In this document: positions 43,237 to 50,757 of the stretch, piece after piece
Position numbering within the stretch: the first letter of the stretch is position 1
How the letters are laid out: every line of letters starts with the position of its first letter
Source: Pseudomonadota bacterium
GTDB lineage: Bacteria; Pseudomonadota; Alphaproteobacteria; Caulobacterales; Caulobacteraceae
Reading direction: 5' to 3'
Assembly: GCA_963205025.1 (NCBI GenBank)
Contig: CAUJHO010000087.1
Location: 1-50,757, forward strand
DNA: 50,757 nt
Notes under the pieces: model-generated
Seen by the model: the letters and a program-made list of their open reading frames with translations, nothing else
The model's database searches: none
Told to the model about the DNA's origin: nothing
Translations under genes and position numbers: made by a program

Positions 43237-45102
43237 TTAGGCGGCGCGGTCGGTTCCGGCGAGGGGGACGGGCGTGATTGCGCGACCGGCCTGGCGGCGA
43301 AGGGTGAAGGCCTCGGCCATGGCCCGGCCCAGGGCGGCCAGGGCCACAGGCTTGCACAGGGTCGCATCGGCCCCGGCCTGGCGCATGGCCTGGACCTGGT
43401 CGACCGAGCCTTCGCTCATCGCCACGATGGGCAGGTCGGCGACCGGGCCGGTCAGGCCCCGGATGCGGGCGATCATATCGACCCCGGACAGGGCGGGCAG
43501 GTCGGCCTCGATCAGCAGAAGGTCGAGCGGGCCCATGTCGAGCAGATCCAGTGCGCGCCGGGCGTCGGTCACGGCCAAGACCTTGTGGCCCATCTGCTCA
43601 AGGTGGCTCCTGAGCATGGCGGACTGCAGTTGATCGTCTTCGACGACCAGCACGCGCAGATGCTGGGGCGGGATGCTGGACGAGGCACCGTCCGTCACAC
43701 AGACGGCGTCAGCATCCCATGGCAGGTCGAGCCAGAAGCGCGACCCCACGCCGGGTGCGCTTTCGGCCCCGATGTCGCCGCCCATGAGACGGGCCAGGCG
43801 GCGTGACAGGGTCAGGCCGACGCCGGCTCCGGCGACGCCGCCGCCCGTGCGCTCGATGCGCTCGAAGGGCTGGAAGGCCAGAGACAGTTCCTCAGGTGTG
43901 AGGCCCGGGCCGGTATCGGCCACCTCAATCCGAAGCGTGGCGGGGGCGGCCCCCATGGCCCGCACCTCGATGCGGCCCCGAGGGGTGTATTTCACGGCAT
44001 TGCCGACGAGGTTGCCGAGAACCTGACGAACCCGCGTGGCATCGCCGATGGCCGCTCCGGCCAGGCCCGACAGGGCCGGATCGACCTGGAAGGACAGATC
44101 AAGCCCTTTCTGCTGGGCCGCCGACCGGTGGAGGTGGACGACATCCCGGACCAGTTGGGCAGCGTCCAGCGGCTCGCTCTGGACCGTGAGGCGGCCGGTC
44201 TCGGCGACCTCGGTATCGACCGTCGCGTCCAGCACCTCGACCAGGTCCCGAGCGGCGGCCAGCGCCGCACGGAGTTGTTCGCGCGAGGGGGATCCGCGTG
44301 ATCCGGCCCCGACGGCCCCGGCCAGGACATGGGCGACGCCCGACAGACCGTGACGGATTTCATGCGACAAGGTCGTCAGGATGTCCGAGCGCGACTTGGC
44401 CAGGCGACGGGTCTCTTCCAGGGCCCCCTCGCGTTCCACCAGCAGGCCTTCGCGTTCCAGCGACAGGGCGAAATGGCCGCGCAGATGCCGGTTCAAGATC
44501 AGGGCCAGGGCCAGCGCCAGGACGGTCGCCAGGACCGCATAGATGGCGGTTCCGGCCGTCTCCGGGTTCGTCCGCAGCGCGAGGACCGGTCCGACCGCCG
44601 TTGCCGGGCCGACCACCAGAAGGTTCGGCAGATTGGGAGCCAAAAAGAAGATCACGGTCACGGCGGCCCCGGTACACAGGACCAGCAGGACCTCGGCCAG
44701 GGGGCCGGCGGCCCTGGCATAGAAGGCCGTCTGGAACAGGGCCAGGGCCCACAACAGGCCGGCGGCGATGTGGATGGCGGTGTGGAGCCGCAGATTGGAC
44801 AGGCTGGGCCGGTTCGATTTGCGCCAGTCGAGGATGGCGTAGAAGGCCGCCCAGTTCAGCGCATAGAGCGCCATGGAGGTAAAGAACCAGCCGGCATTGG
44901 GGGCATAGCCCACCACCGTCAGCATGATCGGTAGCGAAATGCCGAAGAATCCCAGGGCATAGGGCAGGAGTTGAATCTGGGCCTCCAGGCCCATCAGGCC
45001 GATAGCCCGATCCCAGTCCGGCGAATGCCGTTGGGGGACTTCGATGCGGGCAGGGGCGGCGGCTGTGTTCATGGGGCCGACCATGACAGACAGCCGTTGC
45101 AT
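43237..45102 (-). CDS. Membrane hybrid histidine kinase with a Glu-substituted receiver
   Basis: This 621-residue protein has six or so N-terminal membrane segments (about residues 42-205), a HisKA dimerisation domain with the phospho-acceptor His247 in LSHEIRH, an HATPase_c domain (N-box GNLVGNAVKYTPRG, G1 DTGPGL), and a C-terminal receiver (about residues 487-600). In the receiver, the acidic cluster VVEDD, the Ser in AMSEG and the Lys in CKP are present, but the residue that is phosphorylated in the family is Glu532 (IEADLP) instead of Asp. It is divergent from the DUF2336 gene. The start could be one of several nearby ATGs. Confidence 0.92.
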   Translation of the reverse strand: MQRLSVMVGPMNTAAAPARIEVPQRHSPDWDRAIGLMGLEAQIQLLPYALGFFGISLPIMLTVVGYAPNAGWFFTSMALYALNWAAFYAILDWRKSNRPSLSNLRLHTAIHIAAGLLWALALFQTAFYARAAGPLAEVLLVLCTGAAVTVIFFLAPNLPNLLVVGPATAVGPVLALRTNPETAGTAIYAVLATVLALALALILNRHLRGHFALSLEREGLLVEREGALEETRRLAKSRSDILTTLSHEIRHGLSGVAHVLAGAVGAGSRGSPSREQLRAALAAARDLVEVLDATVDTEVAETGRLTVQSEPLDAAQLVRDVVHLHRSAAQQKGLDLSFQVDPALSGLAGAAIGDATRVRQVLGNLVGNAVKYTPRGRIEVRAMGAAPATLRIEVADTGPGLTPEELSLAFQPFERIERTGGGVAGAGVGLTLSRRLARLMGGDIGAESAPGVGSRFWLDLPWDADAVCVTDGASSSIPPQHLRVLVVEDDQLQSAMLRSHLEQMGHKVLAVTDARRALDLLDMGPLDLLLIEADLPALSGVDMIARIRGLTGPVADLPIVAMSEGSVDQVQAMRQAGADATLCKPVALAALGRAMAEAFTLRRQAGRAITPVPLAGTDRAA

Positions 45103-45211
45103 TCACGTTACCTGAGGCCGGGCTGCGGGGAGGTCGTCGATCCGTCCCGCCGTAAAGAATCGTTAGGGTTGATGGGCCGATGATGAGGCACAGCCCACCG
45201 GAATCGATCCC

Positions 45212-46354
45212 ATGATCACGCCCCGTCATCGCCTGAACGAAGCCGACATTCGCTGCCTGGTGAAGGCAGAGGACGAGGAAGAGCGCGCCACCGCCGCCCA
45301 CAAGCTGTGCCGGGCCATGGACCGCAACGAACTGGACCCGATGGAACGCGAGGCGGCCCAGAAGATCATGCGGGTGCTGGCCGCCGATGCCGCCGAACTG
45401 GTTCGGCGGGCCCTGGCGGTGACGCTGAAGTCGTCGGACCTGCTGCCGCGCGATGTGGCCCAGAAACTGGCGCGCGACGTCGACACCATTGCCTTGCCGA
45501 TCATCGGCTTCTCGCCCGCCTTCACCGATGACGACCTGATCGAGGTGCTGCGGGTCGGGGACACGGCGCGCCAGACCGCCATTGCCGGCCGCCCCTTCGT
45601 GTCGCGCGACCTGGGTGAGGTCATTGCGGCCGAGGGCGTTGAAGAGGCGGTCCGAACGCTGGCGGCCAACGACAATGCCGATGTCTCCGAGAAGGCGATG
45701 ACGATCTCGGTCGATCGTTTCCCCCATAGCGACGTCGTCACCGCCCTAGCCTATCGCAAGGTTCTGCCGGTGACGATCACCGAGCGGCTGATCGAACTGG
45801 CGTCGGACGCCGTGCGCGAGCATCTGGTGTCGCGCCACGCCCTGTCGGCCGACACCGCCATCCGGCTGGCGACCGGCGCGCGCGAACGGGCGACGGTGGA
45901 TTTGATCGACCAGGCCTCGGCCAGCCAGGACATTGCCGCCTTCGCCGCCCAGCTGAATGCGCGCAAGGCCCTGACGCCTTCGCTGCTGCTGCGGTCCCTG
46001 GCGCGCGGGGTGATGCCCCTGTTCGAACACGGGATCTCGGAGTTGTCGGGGGTGGCCCATGCCCGCGCCTGGTTGATGATCCACGATGCCGGCCCCTTGG
46101 GCCTGCGGGCCATCTATGATCGAGCGGGCCTGCCGCCGCGGTTGTTCCCGGCCTTCCGCGCGGGCGTCGATACCTGGCGCGAGATGGTGGCCGAGGATGC
46201 CGATCTGAATCGCGAACACTTCCAGCGGCGGATGCTGGAGCGGTTCCTGACGCTGCGCCCGCACGCCGGGCGCGACGACACCGCCTATCTTCTGGAGAAG
46301 CTGGACTACGGCCCGGTCGAGGACATCCTGGTCGGGGCGGCCAACGCGGCGTAG
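45212..46354 (+). CDS. DUF2336 family protein
   Basis: This 380-residue soluble protein matches the DUF2336 family, found in alphaproteobacteria, often near signalling genes. It looks all-helical with HEAT-like repeats (LVRRALAVTLKSSDLLPRD, VREHLVSRHALSADTAIRLA) and has no catalytic motif. It is divergent from the hybrid kinase with 109 bases between starts, so the two may share regulation and function. Confidence 0.85.
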   Translation: MITPRHRLNEADIRCLVKAEDEEERATAAHKLCRAMDRNELDPMEREAAQKIMRVLAADAAELVRRALAVTLKSSDLLPRDVAQKLARDVDTIALPIIGFSPAFTDDDLIEVLRVGDTARQTAIAGRPFVSRDLGEVIAAEGVEEAVRTLAANDNADVSEKAMTISVDRFPHSDVVTALAYRKVLPVTITERLIELASDAVREHLVSRHALSADTAIRLATGARERATVDLIDQASASQDIAAFAAQLNARKALTPSLLLRSLARGVMPLFEHGISELSGVAHARAWLMIHDAGPLGLRAIYDRAGLPPRLFPAFRAGVDTWREMVAEDADLNREHFQRRMLERFLTLRPHAGRDDTAYLLEKLDYGPVEDILVGAANAA

Positions 46355-46410
46355 GCATGACCACCCCTGTTTTGCGGGGGCGACCGGTGCCAGGGTTGGG
46401 CCGGTGACCA

Positions 46411-46481
46411 TGGACGGTCCAGACGGTTCAGACTGTGCTGCTCGTCGGGAAAATACCGTCCAGACCGTCCAGACCGTCCAG
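46411..46481. repeat. Short direct and inverted repeats in intergenic region
   Basis: The 9-bp unit ACCGTCCAG occurs three times in a row (46455-46481). Upstream, the palindrome TGGACGGTCCA (46411-46421) and the following ACGGTTC are nearly complementary to it, so a hairpin can form. The rest of the 260-base gap (46355-46614) holds only a possible small frame. Confidence 0.6.
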
Positions 46482-46489
46482 AGCTCCGT

Positions 46490-46594
46490 TTGTCATGTCA
46501 AAGACCGAAGTTGCCCAAGCCTAACCGCCCGGGCCCGGGTGGGGACAGGCCGCTGAAGAAGTTCAGAAAGGCCAAAAGGATCAAGATCGTCTGA
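46490..46594 (+). CDS. Possible small basic peptide (34 codons)
   Basis: A TTG-initiated frame in the gap before the radical SAM gene would encode a 34-residue peptide ending RPLKKFRKAKRIKIV, very rich in Lys and Arg. It has no clear ribosome-binding site. It may be chance. Confidence 0.2.
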   Translation: MSCQRPKLPKPNRPGPGGDRPLKKFRKAKRIKIV

Positions 46595-46614
46595 TACGCC
46601 CTTGCGGGGATACA

Positions 46615-47694
46615 TCAGGCGGCGTCGAACAGACTGAGCTGATCACCCGGGCGCGGAGGCACCCGGAAGGCCCCAAGATCCGCCTCGAAGCGATCTATAT
46701 TCAGCCGATACCGGCGACAGGCTGTGGCGAAGCGTTGGGCCATCAGGTCGGCTAATGGCCCGGTCCCCTTCATGCGTGAGCCCCACTCGGGATCATAGTC
46801 GCGGCCGCCGCGCGCCTGACGCACCAGGGACATGACGCGCTGGGCCCGGTCGGGGCGGGCCTCGGCCAGCCATTCGCGAAACAGATCTTTGATCTCCTGC
46901 GGCAGCCTCAGGGTCACAAACATGGCGGAGGTCGCGCCGGCCTCGGACGCCGCCTCCAGTACCGTCTCCAGCTCGTGATCGTTGAGGCCGGGAATGACGG
47001 GGGCGAAGCCGACCATGGTGGGCACGCCGGTCGCGGACAGTTTACGGATGGCGTCCAGACGCCGCGTCGGCGTGGCGGCACGCGGCTCCATGTCGCGGGC
47101 CAGCTTGCGGTCCAGCGTCGTTATGGAAATGCAGGCGGACACAAGGCGGCGCTCGGCCATGCGGCCCAGGATGTCCAGGTCGCGTGTGATCAGGTTGGAC
47201 TTGGTGATGATCGACACCGGGTGGCTGAAGCGATCCATCACCTCCAGCACCGAGCGCGTTATTTCCAATGACTTTTCGGCGGGCTGATAGGGGTCGGTGT
47301 CGCCGCCGATATGGATGCGTTTGGGCCGATAGCGCGGTCTGGAGAATTCGACCTCCAGCAGACGCGCCGCCTCGGGCTTGAAGAAGATCCGGCTCTCGAA
47401 ATCCTGGCCGGGTGACAGGCCCAGATAGGCGTGGTTGGGCCGGGCGTAGCAATAGATGCAGCCATGCTCGCAGCCCTTGTAGGGATTGATCGAACGGTCG
47501 AAGCCGATGTCGGGGCTGTCGTTGGTTGAGATGATCTTGCGGGCGTGTTCGGGCCGCAGGGTGGTGGCCAGTTGCGCGACCGGCGCATCGTCGTCGGTCC
47601 AGCCGTCGTCAAAGGCCTCGTGCTTGTCCGTGACATAGCGGCTGGTCGCGTTCGAGCGCGCGCCGCGTCCCTTGACTGTCCCCTTGCCGGCCAT
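46615..47694 (-). CDS. PA0069-family radical SAM protein
   Basis: This 359-residue protein has the radical SAM cluster motif GCEHGCIYCYA (Cys75, Cys79, Cys82) and sits in the PA0069/spore-photoproduct-lyase-like group, whose reaction is unknown. Other motifs are IHIGGDTDPYQPAE and ITKSNLITRDLDIL. The C-terminus ends GDQLSLFDAA; QLSLF at residues 352-356 fits the sliding-clamp-binding motif QL(S/D)LF. Confidence 0.9.
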   Translation of the reverse strand: MAGKGTVKGRGARSNATSRYVTDKHEAFDDGWTDDDAPVAQLATTLRPEHARKIISTNDSPDIGFDRSINPYKGCEHGCIYCYARPNHAYLGLSPGQDFESRIFFKPEAARLLEVEFSRPRYRPKRIHIGGDTDPYQPAEKSLEITRSVLEVMDRFSHPVSIITKSNLITRDLDILGRMAERRLVSACISITTLDRKLARDMEPRAATPTRRLDAIRKLSATGVPTMVGFAPVIPGLNDHELETVLEAASEAGATSAMFVTLRLPQEIKDLFREWLAEARPDRAQRVMSLVRQARGGRDYDPEWGSRMKGTGPLADLMAQRFATACRRYRLNIDRFEADLGAFRVPPRPGDQLSLFDAA

Positions 47695-47859
47695 GCGGGA
47701 AACATAGTCGCGGAGCAGAACAAATCAAGAACAATGTCAGCTTCCTTCTTCCATTGCGAGAAGGTGTCCTGAAGGGCCGGATGAGGGGCGGCTGGTGCGA
47801 AACCTGGTGAGATCCGAACCTCATCCTTCGCGGGGATGAGCGGTATTGAGGACGGACCC

Positions 47860-48957
47860 CTAGTTATTGAACAGGAAGTGCATGACGTCGCCGTCCTTGA
47901 CGACATAGGCCTTGCCTTCGGCACGCAGCTTGCCGGCCTCGCGGGCCTTGGACTCGCCACCAAGCGCAACGAAATCGTCGTAACTGACGGTTTCAGCGCG
48001 GATAAAGCCCTTTTCGAAATCGGTGTGGATGACACCGGCGGCCTGGGGCGCGGTGTCGCCGATGTGGATGGTCCAGGCGCGGGCCTCCTTGGGGCCGACC
48101 GTGAAATAGGTCTGCAGGCCCAGCAGGTCATAGGCCGACCGGATCAGGCGGTTCAGGCCCGGCTCGGTCAGGTCCAGGGTCGCCAGGAACTCGACCTGTT
48201 CGGCGTCATCCAGGGTGGCGATTTCGGATTCGATCTGGGCCGAGATGACGACGGTTTCGGCATGGTCGGTGCGGGCCCGCTCGGCCACCTGGGCCGACAG
48301 ATCGTTGCCCGAGGCGGCTGACGCCTCATCGACATTGGCGACATAGAGGGCGGGCAGGGCCGTCAGCAGCTGCAGCATGTCCCAGCCCTTGCGGTCTTCC
48401 TTGGGGACATCGGCCAGGCGCGCCGGCTTGCCGTTGCGCAGTTGATCCAGCGCCAGGGTCATCAGCTTGACCTGGGCCTGCGCTTCCTTGTCGCCGCCCT
48501 TGGCGCGCTTCTCGGTCTGGACGATGCGGCGCTCCAGACTGTCGAGGTCGGCCAGCATCAACTCGGTCTCGATCAGTTCCAGGTCAGAGACCGGATCGGT
48601 CGAATCCTCGTGGCGGACGACGCCGTCCCCCTCGAAGCAGCGGGCGACGAAGGCGATGGCGTCACAGTCGCGGATATTGGCCAGGAACTGATTGCCCAGG
48701 CCCTCGCCCTTGGAGGCGCCGCGGACCAGGCCGGCGACATCTACGAAAGTGATCCGCGACGGAATAATCTCTTTTGAACCCGCAATTTCCGCCAGGATAT
48801 TCAGACGCGGCTCAGGTACCGCCACGTCGCCGGTGTTCGGCTCGATGGTGCAGAACGGATAGTTGGCGGCTTGCGCCGCCGCCGTCTTGGTCAGGGCGTT
48901 GAACAGGGTGGACTTGCCGACATTGGGCAGGCCGACGATCGCGACTTTCAGGGCCAT
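47860..48957 (-). CDS. ychF: Redox-regulated ATPase YchF
   Basis: This 365-residue protein is an Obg-family P-loop ATPase that binds ribosomes and affects stress tolerance. It has Walker A GLPNVGKSTLF near residue 8, the altered G4 motif NVDE that favours ATP, and the TGS domain (IHIGDTAPQAAGVIHTDFEKGF). The next gene on the left is 165 bases away. Confidence 0.95.
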   Translation of the reverse strand: MALKVAIVGLPNVGKSTLFNALTKTAAAQAANYPFCTIEPNTGDVAVPEPRLNILAEIAGSKEIIPSRITFVDVAGLVRGASKGEGLGNQFLANIRDCDAIAFVARCFEGDGVVRHEDSTDPVSDLELIETELMLADLDSLERRIVQTEKRAKGGDKEAQAQVKLMTLALDQLRNGKPARLADVPKEDRKGWDMLQLLTALPALYVANVDEASAASGNDLSAQVAERARTDHAETVVISAQIESEIATLDDAEQVEFLATLDLTEPGLNRLIRSAYDLLGLQTYFTVGPKEARAWTIHIGDTAPQAAGVIHTDFEKGFIRAETVSYDDFVALGGESKAREAGKLRAEGKAYVVKDGDVMHFLFNN

Positions 48958-49026
48958 GGCGCTCTAGGGGGAATGAACCGGGAGGCGCGCCTATAGCCGG
49001 TTCGCAGCCGAATGTCAGTCCGTGGA

Positions 49027-50259
49027 TCAGAGGGATGACCGATCCAGCAGATCCAGCAGATCGGCCCACACGCTTTCGGCAGTCGGCCAGCGCCCCGCCC
49101 CGCGCCCGCGACAGGTGAAGACGGTGCCGTCCTCACAGATGACGCGCAGCGCATTCCATTCGTCCGGCAGGTCGGCGAACAGGGTGTCGCCCTCGACCGG
49201 TTGGAAGACGACCTCACCGGATATGGCGTCGGCGCGGCCGATCTGGCGGATCGGGCCGGCGGGCAGGGCGGTCTGGGCCGACAGTGTCTCGATGGTCGCA
49301 AGCGGCGTGGGGCGATCCCAGGCCAGGGCCGACAGGATGGTGAGCTTGGTGGCCGCGTCCAGGCCCGACAGGTCGGCGGTGGGGTCTTCTTCGGCAAAGC
49401 CCAGGCGGCGGGCATCGGTGAGGGCGGTGGCGAAGGCCGCCCCCCCGCCGAGCTGGTTCAGCAGGAAGTTGACGGTGCCGTTCAGAACGCCTTCGATCCG
49501 CGCGACCGGGCCATGCCGGCGGGCGCGCAGCAGGGTCTCGATGACGGGCGCGCCACCGCCGACGGCGGCCGAATAGGCGAAGATGGCTCCGTTGGCCTGG
49601 GCCAGATCGTCCAGGTCGGCCAGGGTTGGGCCGATGGCCTGTTTGTTGGCGCTGATCACCGAGACGCCGGCGGACAGGGCCGCGTGGGTCAGGGCCAGAC
49701 CGGCCTCGCCGTCAGACAGGCAGTCGAGGATGACGTCCGGGCGGGTCGCCAGAACGTCGTTGAGGGTCGTGGTGACGATCTCGGGGTCCGGTTGCGGCGC
49801 GCGCAGCCGCGTGGTCGAGCGCACCAGAACCCCGACAATCTGAAACCGGGGATCTTGCCTGAGTCTCAGATAGAGGCCGCCGCCGACCACGCCACAGCCG
49901 GCGATGGCAACGCGAACGGGGCGATCCGGATTCACCGATGCGACATCGCGCCCGGCCACGCTGCCCGGAATGAGGACAACTGGTTCGTGGACCAGGGCCG
50001 GGGCCTGGGGATCGGCGGTGACGGTGGCCAGTCCGAGCAGGTCGCAGTGCGAAGCCAGGGCCTCGACCGGACCGGACACCACCGCGACGGCGCGGCGGCC
50101 CAGTCGGGTCTGGCGATAGAATTCCGAGGCCGCGTCGCGAAGGCTACGGTCGTCGGTCAGCGCCAGGTGGATCAGGGCCACGGCGTCGGATGCCGGGGTC
50201 CGTCGTCCGGCCAGCGGGTTCAGGGAGGGCTGGCGGGTCGGGTTGATCTGGGCGGTCAT
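49027..50259 (-). CDS. hom: Homoserine dehydrogenase with N-terminal extension
   Basis: This 410-residue enzyme makes homoserine from aspartate semialdehyde, the entry to methionine, threonine and isoleucine. The NAD(P)-binding AGCGVVGGG lies near residue 120, with SANKQAIG, NGTVNFLL and the catalytic region LGFAEEDPTADLSGLDAATKL after it. The first ~110 residues are an extra domain, and the C-terminal ACT domain of most monofunctional enzymes seems to be missing. The gene starts seven bases after the trans-sulfuration gene and probably shares its operon. Confidence 0.88.
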   Translation of the reverse strand: MTAQINPTRQPSLNPLAGRRTPASDAVALIHLALTDDRSLRDAASEFYRQTRLGRRAVAVVSGPVEALASHCDLLGLATVTADPQAPALVHEPVVLIPGSVAGRDVASVNPDRPVRVAIAGCGVVGGGLYLRLRQDPRFQIVGVLVRSTTRLRAPQPDPEIVTTTLNDVLATRPDVILDCLSDGEAGLALTHAALSAGVSVISANKQAIGPTLADLDDLAQANGAIFAYSAAVGGGAPVIETLLRARRHGPVARIEGVLNGTVNFLLNQLGGGAAFATALTDARRLGFAEEDPTADLSGLDAATKLTILSALAWDRPTPLATIETLSAQTALPAGPIRQIGRADAISGEVVFQPVEGDTLFADLPDEWNALRVICEDGTVFTCRGRGAGRWPTAESVWADLLDLLDRSSL

Positions 50260-50265
50260 CGGGAC

Positions 50266-50757
50266 TCAGGCGGCTTTGGCGTTGGCGGGAATGGCGGCGA
50301 GCGCCTGGGTGAGGTCGGCGATGAGGTCGCTCTCGTGCTCCAGCCCGATGGACAGGCGCACCAGACCATCGCTGATGCCGGCGGTACGGCGGGCCTCGGG
50401 GGCCATGGCGGCATGGGTCATCAGGGCCGGGTGGGCGATCAGGCTCTCCACGCCGCCGAGGGACTCGGCCAGGGTGAAGATCGACAGGCTCTCGGCGAAG
50501 GCCCTGACCGCGTCGATGCCGCCATGCAGCTCGACCGAAAGCATGGCCCCGAAGCCCTTCTGCTGGCGCGCGGCCAGATCGTGCTGGGGATGGGTCTTCA
50601 GGCCGGGATAATTGACCTGGGCGATCTGGGGCTGGGCCTGAAGCCATTCGGCGGCCTGGCCGGCGGTGGCCTGCTGGCGCTCGATGCGGGCGAACAGGGT
50701 GCGCACGCCCCGCAGGGTCAGCCAGCTGTCGAAGGGGGAACCCGTCGTTCCCAGGCA
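50266..50757 (-). CDS. Trans-sulfuration PLP enzyme, C-terminal part (5' end outside window)
   Basis: The last 163 residues of a Cys/Met-metabolism PLP enzyme are encoded here: GSPFDSWLTLRGVRTLF at the window edge, VNYPGL, the SLGGVESLIAHPALMTH motif that binds the substrate carboxylate, and RLSIGLEHESDLIADL. It could be cystathionine gamma-synthase or O-acyl-homoserine sulfhydrylase; the residues that would decide are outside. It is co-directional with hom, consistent with a methionine operon. Confidence 0.9.
   Translation of the reverse strand, partial: CLGTTGSPFDSWLTLRGVRTLFARIERQQATAGQAAEWLQAQPQIAQVNYPGLKTHPQHDLAARQQKGFGAMLSVELHGGIDAVRAFAESLSIFTLAESLGGVESLIAHPALMTHAAMAPEARRTAGISDGLVRLSIGLEHESDLIADLTQALAAIPANAKAA

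Noticed and set aside
44360-45727. 455-codon minus-strand frame spanning the kinase/DUF2336 gap
   Set aside because: It overlaps two clear divergent genes in the wrong frames and covers their promoter region.

Overview
The window looks like a chromosomal segment from an alphaproteobacterium of the Caulobacterales, with Brevundimonas the best guess. The base composition is high in GC. The tmRNA gene is circularly permuted (two-piece), which is typical of alphaproteobacteria. The F0 part of the ATP synthase (atpI-B-E-B'-B) stands apart from F1, a tmRNA/SspB/ClpP tagging system is present, and there are Tad-type pilin genes with a possible CtrA site. These assignments come from reading the sequence; no database search was run.

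Layout. 1-5.0 kb: the end of EF-Tu, a FAD oxidoreductase, a DUF983 protein, a thioesterase, a double cold-shock protein, a DUF192 lipoprotein, an NDUFS4-type complex I subunit and four tRNA genes. 5.0-10.3 kb: cystathionine beta-lyase, an orphan amino-acid-binding lipoprotein, a dicarboxylate/amino-acid symporter and a MATE exporter. 10.2-16.7 kb: two uncharacterised proteins, exonuclease III, a DUF418 membrane protein, a DEAD-box helicase, an odd ExbD/TolR-like protein and SspB. 16.7-17.2 kb: a 65-bp tandem repeat and the permuted ssrA gene. 17.2-22.6 kb: miaA, an Mrp-type ATPase, folA, aqpZ, a MazG-like protein and thyA. 22.8-24.9 kb: three co-directional TadE/TadG-like genes. 25-30 kb: clpP, a secreted unknown, tig, tRNA-Leu and pyk. 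30-38.6 kb: a glycine/arginine-rich RcnB-like protein, a glutathione transferase, a Sel1-like protein, a DUF2236 protein, trmFO and several small membrane proteins. 38.7-41.3 kb: the F0 operon. 41.4-50.8 kb: tRNA-Asn, an rRNA methyltransferase, YgfZ, a hybrid histidine kinase divergent from a DUF2336 protein, a PA0069-type radical SAM protein, YchF, homoserine dehydrogenase and the end of a second trans-sulfuration enzyme.

How the genes work together. The tmRNA, SspB and ClpP encoded here are three parts of one quality-control route: stalled ribosomes tag proteins with a peptide ending LAA, SspB delivers them, and ClpXP degrades them. MetC, homoserine dehydrogenase and the last enzyme belong to methionine synthesis. 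ThyA and FolA form the thymidylate/folate cycle, and TrmFO uses the same folate pool for tRNA modification.

Most of the window is housekeeping. I found no CRISPR array, insertion sequence, prophage or obvious defence island. The most unusual signals are proteins from familiar families that lack a defining residue: an ExbD/TolR protein without its membrane aspartate, an Mrp without its CxxC, and a receiver domain with Glu at the phosphorylation site. Others are a radical SAM protein ending in a sliding-clamp-like motif, a Tad pilin with a lectin-like C-terminus, a perfect 20-bp palindrome before pyk, and the 65-bp repeats between ssrA and sspB.
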